Under the pieces are notes generated by a model. That model was not told the origin of the DNA. It worked only from the letters and a program-made list of their open reading frames with translations, and did no database searches. A stretch of 64,000 nucleotides of DNA from Rhodeus uyekii. Its lineage: Eukaryota; Chordata; Actinopteri; Cypriniformes; Acheilognathidae. The first letter of the stretch is position 1. Each line of letters begins with the position of its first letter. This document shows positions 42,811 through 54,790 of this stretch, piece by piece. The stretch covers positions 2,419,501 through 2,483,500 of the forward strand of contig JAWRVZ010000050.1 of the NCBI GenBank assembly GCA_037043235.1, in the 5' to 3' direction. Both the position numbers and the translations under genes were made by a program.

Positions 42811-43506
42811 TCATTCAACACAATGTGAATCACATGCTGAAACATGTCTAGAGTTTATTCTACATGAACTGAAAGTGTTTTTCTGTTCTGATGTTCATTC
42901 AGACGAGAACTGACGCTTTATTCTCCAGCATTTAACATCATCACACACAATGACATCACAGGACTCGTGAATCCAAGAGTCGATTCACTGATTGATTAAA
43001 AAATAGACAAGAGGTTTGATCCACTGAGCTTCACAACATTTGACATAACCATCAATAAATGTGATCAAGTGAATAAAGTGAACAAAAAGTATTTTTGTAT
43101 GTTGCTTGTATAACGTGTTCCTAACCCTTACATGAAAGTCATTATTAAAAATGTATAATAAATATAGAGATCCATTATTAAATCGAATACAAGAAATTCC
43201 CTCTAATAGTCGCTCACCAATACACATTAAAAGTAAATATAATTTTTTATTGTTCACCAGTTTAAACTTCAGTATCCAAATTTCCAATTACACATTCAGC
43301 CACTAGTCACTATCAGCAAAATACAATCTAAAGTCCTACTCATTCACACAATTTTTATGATCCTAAAAATGTTTTTAACCATCATGTTGTATAATAATAT
43401 ACTGTATAAATTTCCCCCTAGCTTCTTTTATGTTTTTACCCACATTAGATGGGATTTTCAGCCAGTCATTATCATGGATCCTTCTGCCATATTGTTTTCA
43501 GGTTAT
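42811..43506. other. Upstream region of the signal-peptide exon
   Basis: The first ~160 bp (42811-42970) match 57950-58109 in inverted orientation, containing the probable 5' UTR and promoter. The remainder is AT-rich without a recognisable gene. Confidence 0.4.
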
Positions 43507-43630
43507 AACATTTACATTTTACATTTATCAGACGCTTTTATCCAAAGCAAATCACATTGCATTCAAGAAACACATTGACATTCTAATCAGTTCTTACTCT
43601 CCCTGAGAATCAAAACCATTGGTTGATCAG
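43507..43630 (-). mobile_element. SINE fragment (minus)
   Basis: On the minus strand AACTGATTAGAATGTCAATG leads into GCTTTGGATAAAAGCGTCTG and ATAAATGTAAAATGTAAATG, the same body and L2-type tail as the SINE at 32980-33133. The tRNA head is mostly missing. It inserted into the L1 fragment that follows. Confidence 0.7.
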
Positions 43631-44110
43631 ATCCAGGCTTGGGAGGGAAAGCATAATGCACTCTCTCAGTCTCAAACTCCCCATCTGAATCAATGCCCAG
43701 ACCCTCCGATAAGATTTTACACGTGCATTTGATCAGTCCACCTGCCTCCATCCCCTCTCTCAGTTCGATTATCCTCACGTTATTGTGGCGGCTCCTGTTT
43801 TCTAAACCCTTGATTCAGTTCTACATGACCTGTTTATCATGTGCTCGCTGTCATCAAGTGGCGTTTTCCATATTGGAAATGCGGCCCTCCCCTTCATTCA
43901 GCCTTTCTTGGATTGAGTTCACAGAGTTTTTAAGATTGGGAACAACCTCTTTGATTGATGACACAGCCATCACTACAGTTTGTAAGGTACAGTTCATTTT
44001 ACTTATTTCAGATTTACTTATATCAAGTATCTTTGAACCTTGATCTGTCGGCTGGGATGACGGCAACTCGTGCACCGGCAAAGTCTGTCTGGTTGTCTTT
44101 CAGCTCGACA
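43587..44110 (-). pseudogene. L1-type LINE ORF1 fragment
   Basis: Minus-strand pieces: a coiled-coil-like stretch (SKSEISKMNCTLQTVVMAVS, IKEVVPNLKNSVNSIQERLN) and RIIELREGMEAGG, ESEGLGIDSDGEFE-like, ERVHYAFPPKPGSDQPMVLI. These are the coiled coil and the RNA-recognition (Transposase_22) region of fish L1 ORF1 proteins. Stops and a frame change separate them. A Tigger-type element bounds it on the right and a SINE on the left. Confidence 0.6.
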
Positions 44111-44126
44111 TTATTCCTTTAAAATA

Positions 44127-44725
44127 CAGTGGTACCTCGAGATACGAAATTAATCCGTTCCGAGGCGGCCTTCGTTTAATGAGTTTTTCGTATCTTGGAA
44201 CACATTTTACATGTAAAATGGCTAATCCGTTCCAAGCCCTGCAAAAACACCCCATTAAATTTCATAATAAAGCCAAATTGACCTATAAACAATGAAATAA
44301 CGTAAAATGTCGAAGCTTACCTTTCGAGTGAGGCGATCTGCCTGTCCTCCGAACGCGGAAGTAGCGGAGCAATCGATCTGTTAACGGGGGACGGCGGCGT
44401 CAAAAGAGCCATATGCAGCCATCAAAAGAGCCATATATGGCTCGCGAGCCATAGGTTCCCGACCCCTGAATTAGAGAGAAGGATCTCATGGCTTGGCTAG
44501 CATCAGGAACCAATGGGAGAGCAGGAGGATGGTGGCGAGTCTACTATAACTAAGATGGCGGCGTGCGGCGCGAGTTTCAAAATTGTTATGGGGCGAATCT
44601 CGGACTTTCAGAAACCTTTCGTATCTTGAAAACTTTTCGTATGTAGAGCAGTAAAAAATTTCGTCTTTGCTTTCGTAACTTGGATTTATTGTAAGTTGAG
44701 CCTTTCATATCTTGAGGTACTACTG
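44127..44725. mobile_element. Non-autonomous pogo/Tigger-type element
   Basis: Ends CAGTGGTACCTCGAGATACG and ...TATCTTGAGGTACTACTG with TA on both sides. The 599-bp body has no transposase. Near 44400-44470 it holds a hAT-like end (CATAGGTTCCCGACCCCTG), a second, older insertion. Confidence 0.8.
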
Positions 44726-45969
44726 TACTTAGATTTGGAGGTCGACATTTACGATCTGAAGCACTTTTTTTGTTCCACAGGTATTTACTCTCGCCAGGAA
44801 CACTAGCTTTAATAAAAAAAAGTGAATATCGTCGAATGATTTGAAAATATTGGCGGGCCTGCGGAGCTACGCAACTATCCAGCCATTTTCCTTGGTAGCT
44901 CCACGTGACTTCCAAAAAGCAAATTTTAACATCAAAGTGATTAATGTTCTGCTGATTCTTCACTGGAACAAAACAAGCTACAGAAGTTCAGACCAAATTT
45001 GAGACACACACACCACTTTGATGTCTGCACCATAACTTTTACCCTCTATGACTCCATATTTCCTGCAGGCATTTTAGTCTCTTTCAGTTTCGTTTTTTTC
45101 CTTTAAAGAACACACCCATGTATTGTTCAGATCTCTCAGGGGAGGAGAACTAGTGGAAAACAATTACAAGGCTCCATATTTCTCCTGTGAAAAGCACATA
45201 TTCCACTCAGTTTCTTCTAGATAATCAGCCACAAAAATATCTCAGTCACCTTCACTAGTAAGTCAAGACGTATGTTCAAAAACTTTACATTTTATATCAA
45301 CAATATCATCGTTGTACCGTAAGTAATGGCATAATGCTGCACCTGTCTTAAGCTGGAATACATTTTTTTAAATGTATTAGCATTGTTTCATGATTTTGTA
45401 ATGCACTTCTAAGAATAGAAATTCACACACTATTTCTGCACATACTGTATTATGATTGAATACAGGAGATAAATCTGCAATTTTTTTTGACACTTTTAAA
45501 AAGATAAAAATTTCAGGAAGAACTTGATGAGAATGAGGATGAGGAGTCATGTTGAGGAATCTGACAGGAAGAGAGTGAGAGTGAAGATGAAGATGGATGT
45601 GATAATTTGTTAATATTTGTGCTCCACAATGGTATAATGTTGCCTGAGAGCAGCAGCTGGATATGAAATGCAACTTTCAAATTAATTATAAAATACGCTG
45701 AAAACTAGATTAACTGGTCACTTGAGAAAACAGATTTAAGAAACTGAGGTTTTTAATAAATATATTTATTTTTTGGCATTAAAATGTCAAATGTTTTAAT
45801 TTGTTTTTTGTGTTCCAATAAACACAATACAACACATTTATAAAAAATACATTTAAACATAATGAAAGTTTTATTGATATGGTTATAGTGTCCATTTTTA
45901 AACAGGAAAATCATCACAAATATTTTTTTTTCCTCTAACTGAAATTACATTGTGCTTCATAGATGGTTT
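44726..45969. other. Remnant L1 5' region and AT-rich sequence
   Basis: The first 200 bp may be the 5' part of the L1 fragment (GCGGGCCTGCGGAGCTACGC, CCATTTTCCTTGGTAGCTCC). The rest is AT-rich. Open frames at 45377-45673 show no known domain. Confidence 0.3.
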
Positions 45970-46303
45970 TGTCAGGCATGTGGTGCAGGAGCATGAGGAA
46001 GGCCAGAACAAGCAAAATAGCTGAAAATTACTTAAACTAAAAGAAACTCAAACAAACATTTCCTAATATAAAAACAAAAGGGACAACTTGAGCAAAATAA
46101 GAAGATGCAACAGGATAAATCCAATGGGCTATACACACTTCCAAAATATGTATTAACGCATGCAAAGAGAGATCAAGATGCATAGGGTTTAAATACACAG
46201 GGGTGATGAGACGCAGGTGACGAGGTGATTAATGATGAGACAGGTGAATCAAATGAAACCAGGAGAAGACTGGATGAACTAGAGAGTAAACAGGGACGTA
46301 ACA
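45970..46303. mobile_element. Solo LTR in the left inverted arm
   Basis: Ends TGTCAGGCATGTGG and AACAGGGACGTAACA, flanked by GGTTT and GGTTC, an almost perfect 5-bp duplication. No internal coding. The corresponding place in the right arm lacks it, so it came after the inverted duplication. Confidence 0.6.
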
Positions 46304-46309
46304 GGTTCA

Positions 46310-46530
46310 TTGTGACTTTACAGCGGCTGCAAAAATAATTTGACTGCTTCACATATAGTGGCACTGAAATGAACCGAACCAGTTCAGTTCCAGTGAACCA
46401 GAAAGAGAAGCAGCTGCAAGAGCTTTTGATGCTCACAATGTACATGAACTTAAAAGAGACTCAATCAAATCCCAAACAGAAACTTTAGATAATTTCTAAT
46501 ACATTTATATAGTTTTTAAATGTCATCTAA
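46310..46530. repeat. Left inverted arm, inner part
   Basis: Contains GTGACTTTACAGCGGCTGCA and CTCTTGCAGCTG-type sequence that recurs as the reverse complement at 57060-57260. With 42811-42970 versus 57950-58109 it defines the arms of a large inverted duplication. Confidence 0.75.
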
Positions 46531-46689
46531 GGTTATTTTCACACTAGCACTTAATCAGTGTTATGTACCTGTGGTTTTTCTGTACGTTCGTGTGAAACGT
46601 CATCATGTAACACTAAACGAAGTTCAGACCAACTGAGAAGAGAAGCTAGTTCTGAGAAAAACTCCAGCATCATTTAATGGCAGATGAAA

Positions 46690-47180
46690 CTTGGTTTGAT
46701 AAACTGTGTTTTCATATTAAGACAATAAACTTTAAGTGTCCAAATACTTTTTGCAGTTATATTTCAATAAGACGGTGAGAGAGAAAGAGAAGTGATAGAG
46801 AAGCTGATTGTGTGTTCGGTCACCGTTCTCAAGCTCTGAGTCTCTGATGGAGAGTTTATTTAAAGATACAGCATCATTCAACACTAACTCACATCAACAC
46901 AGAGACATCGCATTTATCTCAACTACTTGAAATAGAAGAAACAATATTACAACAAAAACAAGCTGAAATACACGTGTACAGCCTCCATCTTTCACACGCA
47001 TCATCACACAGATAAATGCATTATCCACCTCTTTATCTGATCAACACGTAACAATCACATTGAATCTGATAAATAAATAATACAGTAAGAAGTGAGGCTG
47101 AGAACTAAACAGAAGATTTTATAGAAAATGATCAAATACTCACAGACGAGAGTCAGTGAACTGGAGCCCATCCTGTCACA
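46690..47180. repeat. Duplicated first-exon block, copy 2
   Basis: Direct repeat of 741-1215, including the intron sequence CTCAAGCTCTGAGTCTCTGA and the first exon. Confidence 0.75.
47144..47171 (-). CDS. First coding exon of an Ig-superfamily receptor, copy 2
   Basis: Minus-strand ATG at 47171 opens MGSSSLTLV and meets a GTGAGT donor after 28 nt, as in copy 1 at 1180-1207. The change I to V is the only residue difference. The second mini-exon and Ig exons of this gene are not identified downstream; the nearest minus-strand receptor exon is the signal-peptide exon at 42738-42810, which has its own ATG and is therefore a different gene. Confidence 0.55.
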
Positions 47181-47242
47181 TTAACAGAGTGTTTAATACT
47201 GCTGTGTTTGAAGGAAGAGAACCTATTGTTTTCGTTTCGGTT

Positions 47243-49022
47243 TTATTCTTCTTCTTCTTCCACCCACAAGTCAATGGCAGCCAATAGAACCGTTTGCAGG
47301 AAAGTTTGGCACACATATAGAGGACCGTCCAATCATTGACCATAACAATTTTGGAGTCTCTAACTCAATCCCTGTTACGACTCCCAATTAGATGTTAATC
47401 TAGGAGAAAATAGGAGTGTAACACAGAAATAAAATAAAATAAAAATATAAATAAGGTTGCGCTAATTCAATGTAAGCAATGTCAATCTGTAACATTAGGA
47501 AGGGATAAATGAAACGGAGTCAAAGTGAAATCAAAGTTAATTTTTGTTTTGAAAAATAATAACACCAGTTAACAACCACCAACAAAACATGGAGTGAAAT
47601 AATTAATAAAGAAGAGATATTTACAAACATTGAACATGACAAGGAATATGGGAAACAATAAGCAAAGCCAAAAGCAAAGAAATAAACAGAACAAAACATT
47701 TGCTACCTATAACCAAAAGGAACCTCTAATCTAAAAAAGGAACAAAACAAATCTTCGGCTCAACGCCGGCTAACTACTCTAAATAAAAAACAAAAATATA
47801 CTTGATAGCTCCTGCTTCTAAACTAGTGGAACTAAACAAGTCAAAACTCTACGTGGTGCGGTGTATGTCACGTGACTTACTGAACTCATCTTCCTAGTTG
47901 TATCGGATGTCATAAACTCTGAATGATGGTAGACATATACACGATGACACAAACAATACACCAAACAACCTTTAAACAAAAATACAATACTTAACAACTA
48001 ACCGACTTCGAAAATCAAACAAACAGTTAGTACACAGCGAGGAATCAAGAGCTACGTCAAAAGGACGCGCTCCTGTTACTTCCGAGTCTTTTATAGTTGG
48101 ATAATTCCTTCGCGGAGAGGCGTGGCTGCATCACTGAAGATGATAGACAGGAGAGTTATCCAATGACAGGACCTGAGAAATGTGATAGGACAGACAAAAA
48201 GAGGGTGGACGAAAACACACTAGAACACACTATGGGACGTAACAATCCCTCTAGCGCCACCAACTGTCCAACATTACACTCACGTTTATGCTAATAACTC
48301 TTGAACCATAAGGGCTAGAAACAAAATTCTCTTGTCCACTGATTCCTTGGCTCAAGTCGATTCGAATACACCTTATGACGTCATTTTCCATCATGAAAAT
48401 TTTTCTGCCATTTTGAATTTTACAAAAAAACTACTTTTTCATTCTCCTTCTAGGCTGTTCGTCCAATTTTCACGGAAATTGAACCACATCATCTCCAGAC
48501 TATGTTGACCAAAGGTATGTTGACCAAAGGAAATTAAGTTGATTCGTCAAACCGTTTTTGATTAACTTGCGAAAGAATTTGACAAAATGGCAGCCAAAAT
48601 GAAATAGAGGCTATATCTCCACAACGCATTTGCATGTTCTGACCAAACTGGGTGTGTGTCATAGCAATCATGATCTGAGGCTACCTGCTAAGTTTTGGCG
48701 CACTGCCCCCAAGTGGTCAGGAGATATAAAAAAGTGACTTTTTTGCTTATAACTTCTGAACCCTTTGGCCAAAAATCATAAAAGTGATCTCTTTAGATTC
48801 AGTGCATAATGCTGAGTCACGCGATACCAAATTTTTCCATGTCGGCCATTTAGAATTTTGTTGTAAAATGCTATATTTATTTAACGCATTGACGTATCGT
48901 TATGAAACTCAGTATGTCTTTAGGACCTTGATCTGACACTACGCAAAAAAGTTTCGGGGCAGCGCCACCTTGTGGTCAAAAGTTAAAACAAAACTTACAA
49001 ATATGTTAATACGTTTAATTAC
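47243..49022. repeat. Teleost interspersed repeat, split by an LTR
   Basis: Begins near TTATTCTTCTTCTTCTTCCA and contains GCGCCACCAACTGTCCAA and CAGCGCCACCTTGTGGTCAA blocks, which I recognise as a widespread non-coding fish repeat. It is split by a solo LTR and bounded on the right by the retroviral LTR. Confidence 0.5.
47373..48244. mobile_element. Solo LTR (872 bp)
   Basis: Ends TGTTACGACTCCC and GGGACGTAACA, flanked by a perfect 5-bp duplication ATCCC (47368-47372 and 48245-48249). No coding region of note. Confidence 0.85.
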
Positions 49023-49391
49023 TGTGGTGGCAAAAATCTTTTACTAGTTCTGAATAAGAGACAAATATCCCAATTGTAATTTAAAAAGGTTTATTTCTTT
49101 GCAAAGAAAGGACACAGTCATACAGACATCCGAAGCTGCCCTGCAGAGTGTGACAAACAGAGGCAGGACACTTCAACATTTATATCTTCCCTGACCTTGA
49201 AGGTCAGCACAGACCTTCTCACCCTCTATGGGAAAATTAGTCTTCCCACATCTTGAACACAACTACACAAATTCTCTCACACTAGTTTCACTAGAGAAAA
49301 GAGTCAGCTGCTACTCACTAATATCTTAGGATATACAGAGTAAAATATAATCATGAAATAAAAACATGTCAAAGGTAGAATTTCCATCACA
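49023..49391 (-). repeat. ERV 3' LTR
   Basis: Minus-strand LTR from TGTGATGG to CCACCACA. It is preceded by a polypurine tract at about 49392-49405. It matches the other LTR except for a short divergent stretch near 49165-49180 and single changes. Confidence 0.85.
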
Positions 49392-49884
49392 ATTCCCCTC
49401 TTTTTATCATTCATTGATAACAAAATCATTTCATTATTATTCAAAGATATAAAAAGAAATTAAAGTTCAAAACATACACATGTGAAAAGCAAATTCAGAT
49501 ATTAATACATCACATTTATACTCTTCATCTCAGAATTCATTCAGAATTTTAGTCCATTACATCTACTCTCTGATTTTCATATAAATGATCACTTACAAAG
49601 TTACTGACCATTTTCTTAATGAGCTCTGAAAATTCACTTTGAGAAGCAGAGCTGTTTACAGCCTCTCTTCTGCTTATTTAATTAATCAGTAATAATCAGA
49701 CTACTCAGTTATTGTTTGCCATATTTTAGTCTTGAATTTTTGAAAGAAGAAATGCTAAGGCTGTTTTTGTAGGGATAGTCCCTTTGGTATAAACAAGCAA
49801 TTATATATATATTCACGATGGAAAATACACCATAATTCGATTAATTCATGTCAGTATAATTCTCACTGGTCTCCTCATCATCAT

Positions 49885-51128
49885 CATGATCATCTTGTCT
49901 TTGATACTTGCTAGGAATTTCATTGTCATAATCAGACATTAGAAGCATTTGATACTAATGCTGAAACACATTGAATTGCACATGGTAGACATACTATCAA
50001 AAGCAATCCTATCACAAGTAAACCATTCGAACCATTGGCTATCAAATCTTGGTAGATCTTTTACAGCCATCCTCATGTGATCAATTACATTTGTTATGTT
50101 GTCACTGTAATCTGGGATGTAAAAACAGCATGATGTACTTAGCATCTTACATACCTCTCCTTTCTCATCAGTTAACATATCTAACACCAATCTGTTCTGT
50201 ATTACAGCATCTCTGATTTGTGCTAGTTCATCATTAATCAGACCCAAAGCATTTTCAGTACTGTTTGCTATTTCTAACACCGTCCATTCCAAACCATTGG
50301 TCTTGTTCATAGCTACCCGTTGTGGCATTCCAGTAGGAAAAACCCAGACTGATGCTGCTGGAGTGTCGTTCGGTTTGTTGAAAGGACAAGTAAAGATGAC
50401 AGTTCTTGTCCCATAAGTCATTGAACAGTTCATGGTGTTGTCATTTTTAACATTGCTTACTACCGAAGTAGTTCCGGTCCGTTGTTCTCTACGGCCCACT
50501 AGCCAGTCATGTTTACTTAAGTCTCCTGGTTCAACCAGAGGTCCCGCAGCGCTGGGAGCCTTCGGTCCTACCTTCAGATAGATTTGTTGTTGCCAATCTG
50601 TTCCGCTTTTGTCGATTCCACAGTAGTACATTCCTTCATCAGATAGTCTTACTCCTTTCACCGCTACCACCATTCCTCCTCGATTGTCTCTGTTTCCAGC
50701 CCACCCTTTCTTGCTCACTCTGAATCTCTCATCAGTCCCATAAGTTGTTGGTTCGTGGAAGGCCAACACATCAGACCATTCACATGGGTGTCTGCAAAAA
50801 TACACTTGACCATACCTGGCCCAGTAGCTGACTTTTATACAGTTAATGCAGTTCTTCTCATAGGGATTACACTTCAGACCCCTCCACCAGCGTGACTCCT
50901 CCCGCGATGGTGTGTTGTTGCTGCAGAGATGTTACTGCTCACAGCGGTGTCGTTGGTCTCTTTGGTCTGATCGATGGCCCCTGTTGCATATAGAATTATA
51001 GTACAGATCATTATTGATATCACAGTCAGAATACATGTGGTGCCTCTGAGGCCGCACAGCCCTGGGTGTCTGAACGGGTGCCAAGGTCTCGGTGCGGCAT
51101 CCATTTCGGTTATCTGTATTCCCACCAC
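49885..51128 (-). pseudogene. Retroviral env with an Ig V-like domain in the surface part
   Basis: Three parts in order on the minus strand. (a) 51128-50874: a leader with a long hydrophobic stretch (CILTVISIMICTIILYATGA) after a charged N-terminus. (b) From about 50880: an Ig variable-like domain of the CD300/pIgR type, with YFCRHPCEW, a DERFRVS strand and SDEGMYYCGIDKSGTDW. (c) A transmembrane subunit with a heptad-repeat region, an immunosuppressive-like segment and C-KMLSTS-CC, the CX6CC motif of gamma-type envelopes. The leader and Ig part are in different frames, and the membrane anchor and short acidic tail are also out of frame, so no full protein is encoded. Envelope proteins mediate entry; this copy is broken. 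Confidence 0.75.
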
Positions 51129-51239
51129 TGTTTTGACTTTGATTCCTCCTCCGGGACGTCCTTGCTTGTTTAGATAACAGAGGTGAAGTCTGTGTGAGAC
51201 GTAGACATCAACTGTTATTGACTGTTATTGAGTTCTGTG

Positions 51240-52761
51240 GCTTCTACGATTCTTCACCGCTCTCCGGAGGCGGCACCCTCCTAAAGTGGCTAGCGTGAAC
51301 CCACGTGGCTCTCTCTGCGACCTTCACAGCCGTGTGCGTCGTCAATAGCACTTGAAACGGTCCTCACCACCTCTTTTCTTTCCAGTTTTTCTGCCTCAGA
51401 TCCTTTATTACCACAAACTCTCCTGGTCTCAGGTCATGGAGCGGGGTCTCAGCTGTCTTTCCCTGAGCTGCTTTTACCTGCACAAAAATGTTAGCCAGCA
51501 GAAAATACATTTCTTTACAATAGTTCAACATGTTCTTTTCACACATATCGGTTGATGGCAGGCACTGTTTACCCCCCTCGAGTCCTATATAGGGTGGTCT
51601 TCCAAACAATATTTCAAACGGGCTCAGATTCGTTCTGGCCCTCTTTCTCATTCTCATGTACATCAGGACAATTGGAAGAGCTTTAACCCATGTGAGCCCT
51701 ATTTCCTCACAGCACTTAGCCAATTTTGATTTTATTGTGAAATTTTCTCTTTCCACAGCACCCCCAGAAGCTGGGTGGTAGGCACAGTGTTGTCTCAAAT
51801 CAATTCCCAAAAAGGTTCCCACCTGTTTGATTGCCTCATTAACGAAGTGTGTGCCATTGTCAGAACTGATTTTTCGTGGTATGCCCCATCGTGGGACAAT
51901 CTCAGTCAGCAGAGCTTTTGCTACTGCTGCTGCATCCTGTTTGGAAAAAAGATCCACCATAACCAAACAATATTTCTTTCCCTCGCAAGGGTTCAGTTCT
52001 ATGAAATCCATCATGAGATACGCAAAAGGCCCTGCTGGTGGTGGTTGCGATACAATGGGTAACCCCTTTGTAAACCACAAATCTGTCAGCTGTGTAACCA
52101 TCCCCCCTTTTGACACATGATCTAACCGATGACATGATCTAATAGGCAGTAGGATAGCATCCAGCAAATCTAATACTAACGCAGCATTGAGGATGGGTTT
52201 CCTATCCGATTTCAAAAATTTTCTGTGTTTCCACAAAGCCCCAAAATCATGTACCACCCCAAAAGCATAACGAGAGTCTGTGTAAATTGTCACACATTTG
52301 TCAGTTATCAATTTACATGCTTCAGTTAAAGCCACAAGCTCAGCAGCTTGGACAGAGTAGTTTGAAGGTAACGACCCTGAAGTTGGCACGTCAAACTCAG
52401 TCGTCACAGCATAGCCTGCTCGATTGAGGCCTGTTGTTTTTTCTCTAGAGGCAGAGCCATCTACGAACAAAACATTCTCACAGTTATCTAGTGGTGTGTC
52501 CATCAAGTCAGGTCGTGGTGTACAGACTTGATCAAGGGCATACAGACAAACAACGTCAAATCATAGTATTCAACTCACAAATTCTCTTAATGCCACAGTT
52601 CTCAATCTGTCGCTAGGTTTATCTAATGTCATGCATCCATTTAATTTATGAAAATAAATAAAACTTTCTTTGTTCGCCCACGGGCCTTTCATAGATGTGA
52701 GGGTGCTCTCTGGATAATTTGGAGGGTGACTTAGCCAATGTGTCACTTTCTCTGCCGTCAT
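51240..52761 (-). pseudogene. Retroviral pol, RNase H and integrase part
   Basis: RNase H shows FVDGSA, AAELVALTEA and YTDSRYAF with three acidic residues, but the frame then passes directly to integrase-like sequence (TDLWFTKGLP), so the rest of RNase H and the zinc-binding HHCC domain are deleted. The integrase catalytic triad can be placed: MMDFIEL (D), SSDNGTHFV (D) and GAVEREN (E). The frame ends at 51364 and the gammaretrovirus-type C-terminus seems to continue in another frame to about 51240. A remnant at 52570-52761 lies upstream, next to the inserted 327-bp repeat. Confidence 0.75.
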
Positions 52762-52769
52762 TTAACATT

Positions 52770-53097
52770 TCACGAGTTCACACTTACAAATGATTCAGGA
52801 GCAATAAATGGTAAGCATATTTGGCGTGCTGTCCGAGGAGAGGGCTCCGAGCTCGGTATTAGCCCGAACCTGGAGCACTCCCCCCGTATCCTGACTTTGA
52901 TAGGAACAATTAAGTGTGAGGAGTTGGGGTGGTGGAGGGATGCCGAAAAATGTCAAAGAGCTGTAGGTGAGTCAAACATCTCTATATATACATGCTTCCT
53001 CTCCTGCTGATAGGATGAGGAGTAATTGCTGATGACGTGTTGATTGTGTTAATCATTTGAACGTGCTCCTCCCGAACTTTGTTAATAAAACATCATT
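52770..53097 (+). repeat. 327-bp LTR-like repeat inside ERV pol
   Basis: A complete copy (TCACGAGTTCACACTTACAA to AATAAAACATCATT) with TATATATACATG and AATAAA, opposite in orientation to the retrovirus. It inserted after the retrovirus did. Confidence 0.8.
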
Positions 53098-53790
53098 TGT
53101 ATAGTTTTATCACACATAGTTGATACTATTTAAATTTATTCCCTCAGTTGAATCTAGACAAGGGTTTTAAACCCATAATGGACGGCAATCTTCAGCTTCA
53201 CAATTTCAACTAACACAATTATTTAAACTAATCCAGTGAATAACTGAAATTAACATCATAAATGAAAAAACTTGTCATATTTACCACTAGCAGACAGAGG
53301 TGGATAATCAGTCTCGTCCCATGTTCTATATCGTCTTTTCATCAGATTCAATCAGAATTATCGGCTTCTTTAAAGTTTGTCACTTCACTTTAACCATCTG
53401 TAATGATAAAACACTCATTCCAGAGGTTAATGACACTATCGGGACATATAAAACATAAAGCGCAGTCACTCACACACACTCAGACATGAATCATCATTTG
53501 TTTTTAGAACAGTTAGTTAGGTTGTTTTGGTTCATTATCATTCACAGAGCGCCATTCCACTAAAACAGTCTCTCCCTCAAAGACAAATGCTTTTCTCAAC
53601 AGACCATGTTAATTTGTCTTATAATATTAACCCGTTTTTTATTATTATTATTAACACATCCCCAGAATTTAAATCGTGTGTCTTTTTTTTAATTCTCTGA
53701 TAGCTTGCGCTCTTTTTCCGACAGGGATTTACTGTTTGGCGTTATGACATGGCCCAACGCCGTGCCATACAATGCCATGTTGGCATTAGG
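53098..53790. other. Foreign segment in ERV pol with a candidate first exon
   Basis: This 690-bp block has no similarity to retroviral pol. On the minus strand an ATG at 53342 opens MKRRYRTWDETDYPPLSASG and meets a GTAAAT donor, which looks like a small first coding exon, possibly of a DNA transposon gene. No terminal repeats could be identified. Pol sequence resumes at about 53790. Confidence 0.3.
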
Positions 53791-54481
53791 GAAAAGGTCA
53801 CTTCCTGTTACACAAACTGCATCTTAGCCTGACTGACCTTGTGACCCTCTTTCACTAAATGTTTCAGGAGGGCAACACTGTCAGACACACATGTTAGTTC
53901 ATCACATGCACAAATCAAAAGATTATCAGCATACAGTAAAGAGCTGTGGCTGGGGTCAGAGTCAGAGGTTCAAGACTCAGTGCCCAATCCAAACCTAAAA
54001 ACCTCAACGCATTCTGTGGAATTTGAAACAGAATGGTAGTTTGAGAGTTTGGCACATTTGTTGCTCTGGATCTGATCGCAGCATTAACAGCATTTAAATC
54101 TTGAACAAAACGCCACTCTGTGGGCTGTCCCTTATCTATTATTTTCTTTACAGGGAAGATAGGCGTGCGCACTGGAGAATCGCTGCATGGTACAATAATA
54201 CCCTCCTTCAGCACTGGCGTGATTCCAAGCACTGCCTCTTTTTTCAGAGGATACTGTTGTTGACACGGTCTATAATCAGACTTTGGAACAATAGTAACTG
54301 GTTCACAACCTGCAATCAAACCCACATCATATTTGTATTTTGCCCATAATGTCTCTGACATTGTCTCTTTAACGTGCGCCCTGTTTCTGTAGCACAATTT
54401 TGACCCTTTCAGCAAATCTATCATGTCCTGTATCAGAAACGGACAGGTTAGTTTATTAGACATTCCTGGTAAACACTGCAA
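53791..54481 (-). pseudogene. Retroviral pol, reverse-transcriptase part
   Basis: YPLKKEAVLGITPVLKEGII, SPVRTPIFPVKK and WRFVQDLNAVNAA correspond to the fingers and palm of gammaretrovirus-type RT. The sequence then jumps, by deletion and frame change, to the motif C region at 53950-53900, where the catalytic box reads YADN instead of YxDD, followed by HKVSQAKMQ of the thumb. The second aspartate is Asn, so the enzyme would be inactive even apart from the breaks. Confidence 0.75.
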
Positions 54482-54790
54482 GTCACATGGTCGTATAACA
54501 CTTCTCTATCCACAATAATCTACCATTATTTACTTATATTCTCTCTATTAAAGAGAGTATCTTGGTAATTATAAAACAAAACAAACAAAAAAACTCTATA
54601 TTTGCCATTTGGCATCAGACTTGAGATAAACATTGCAAGCAGATTTTTCATTGCAGGCAGCAGAGTCAGAGTATGTGTGTGTGTGTGATATCAAAGAATG
54701 TACACTTCCCTTTTCTGTAGCCCTTGGCAGCGCTCCCAGAACAACTCCTTCCTGCTCTCCCTCCTCTCAGTCCGCTCTTGTGCTGTTTTT

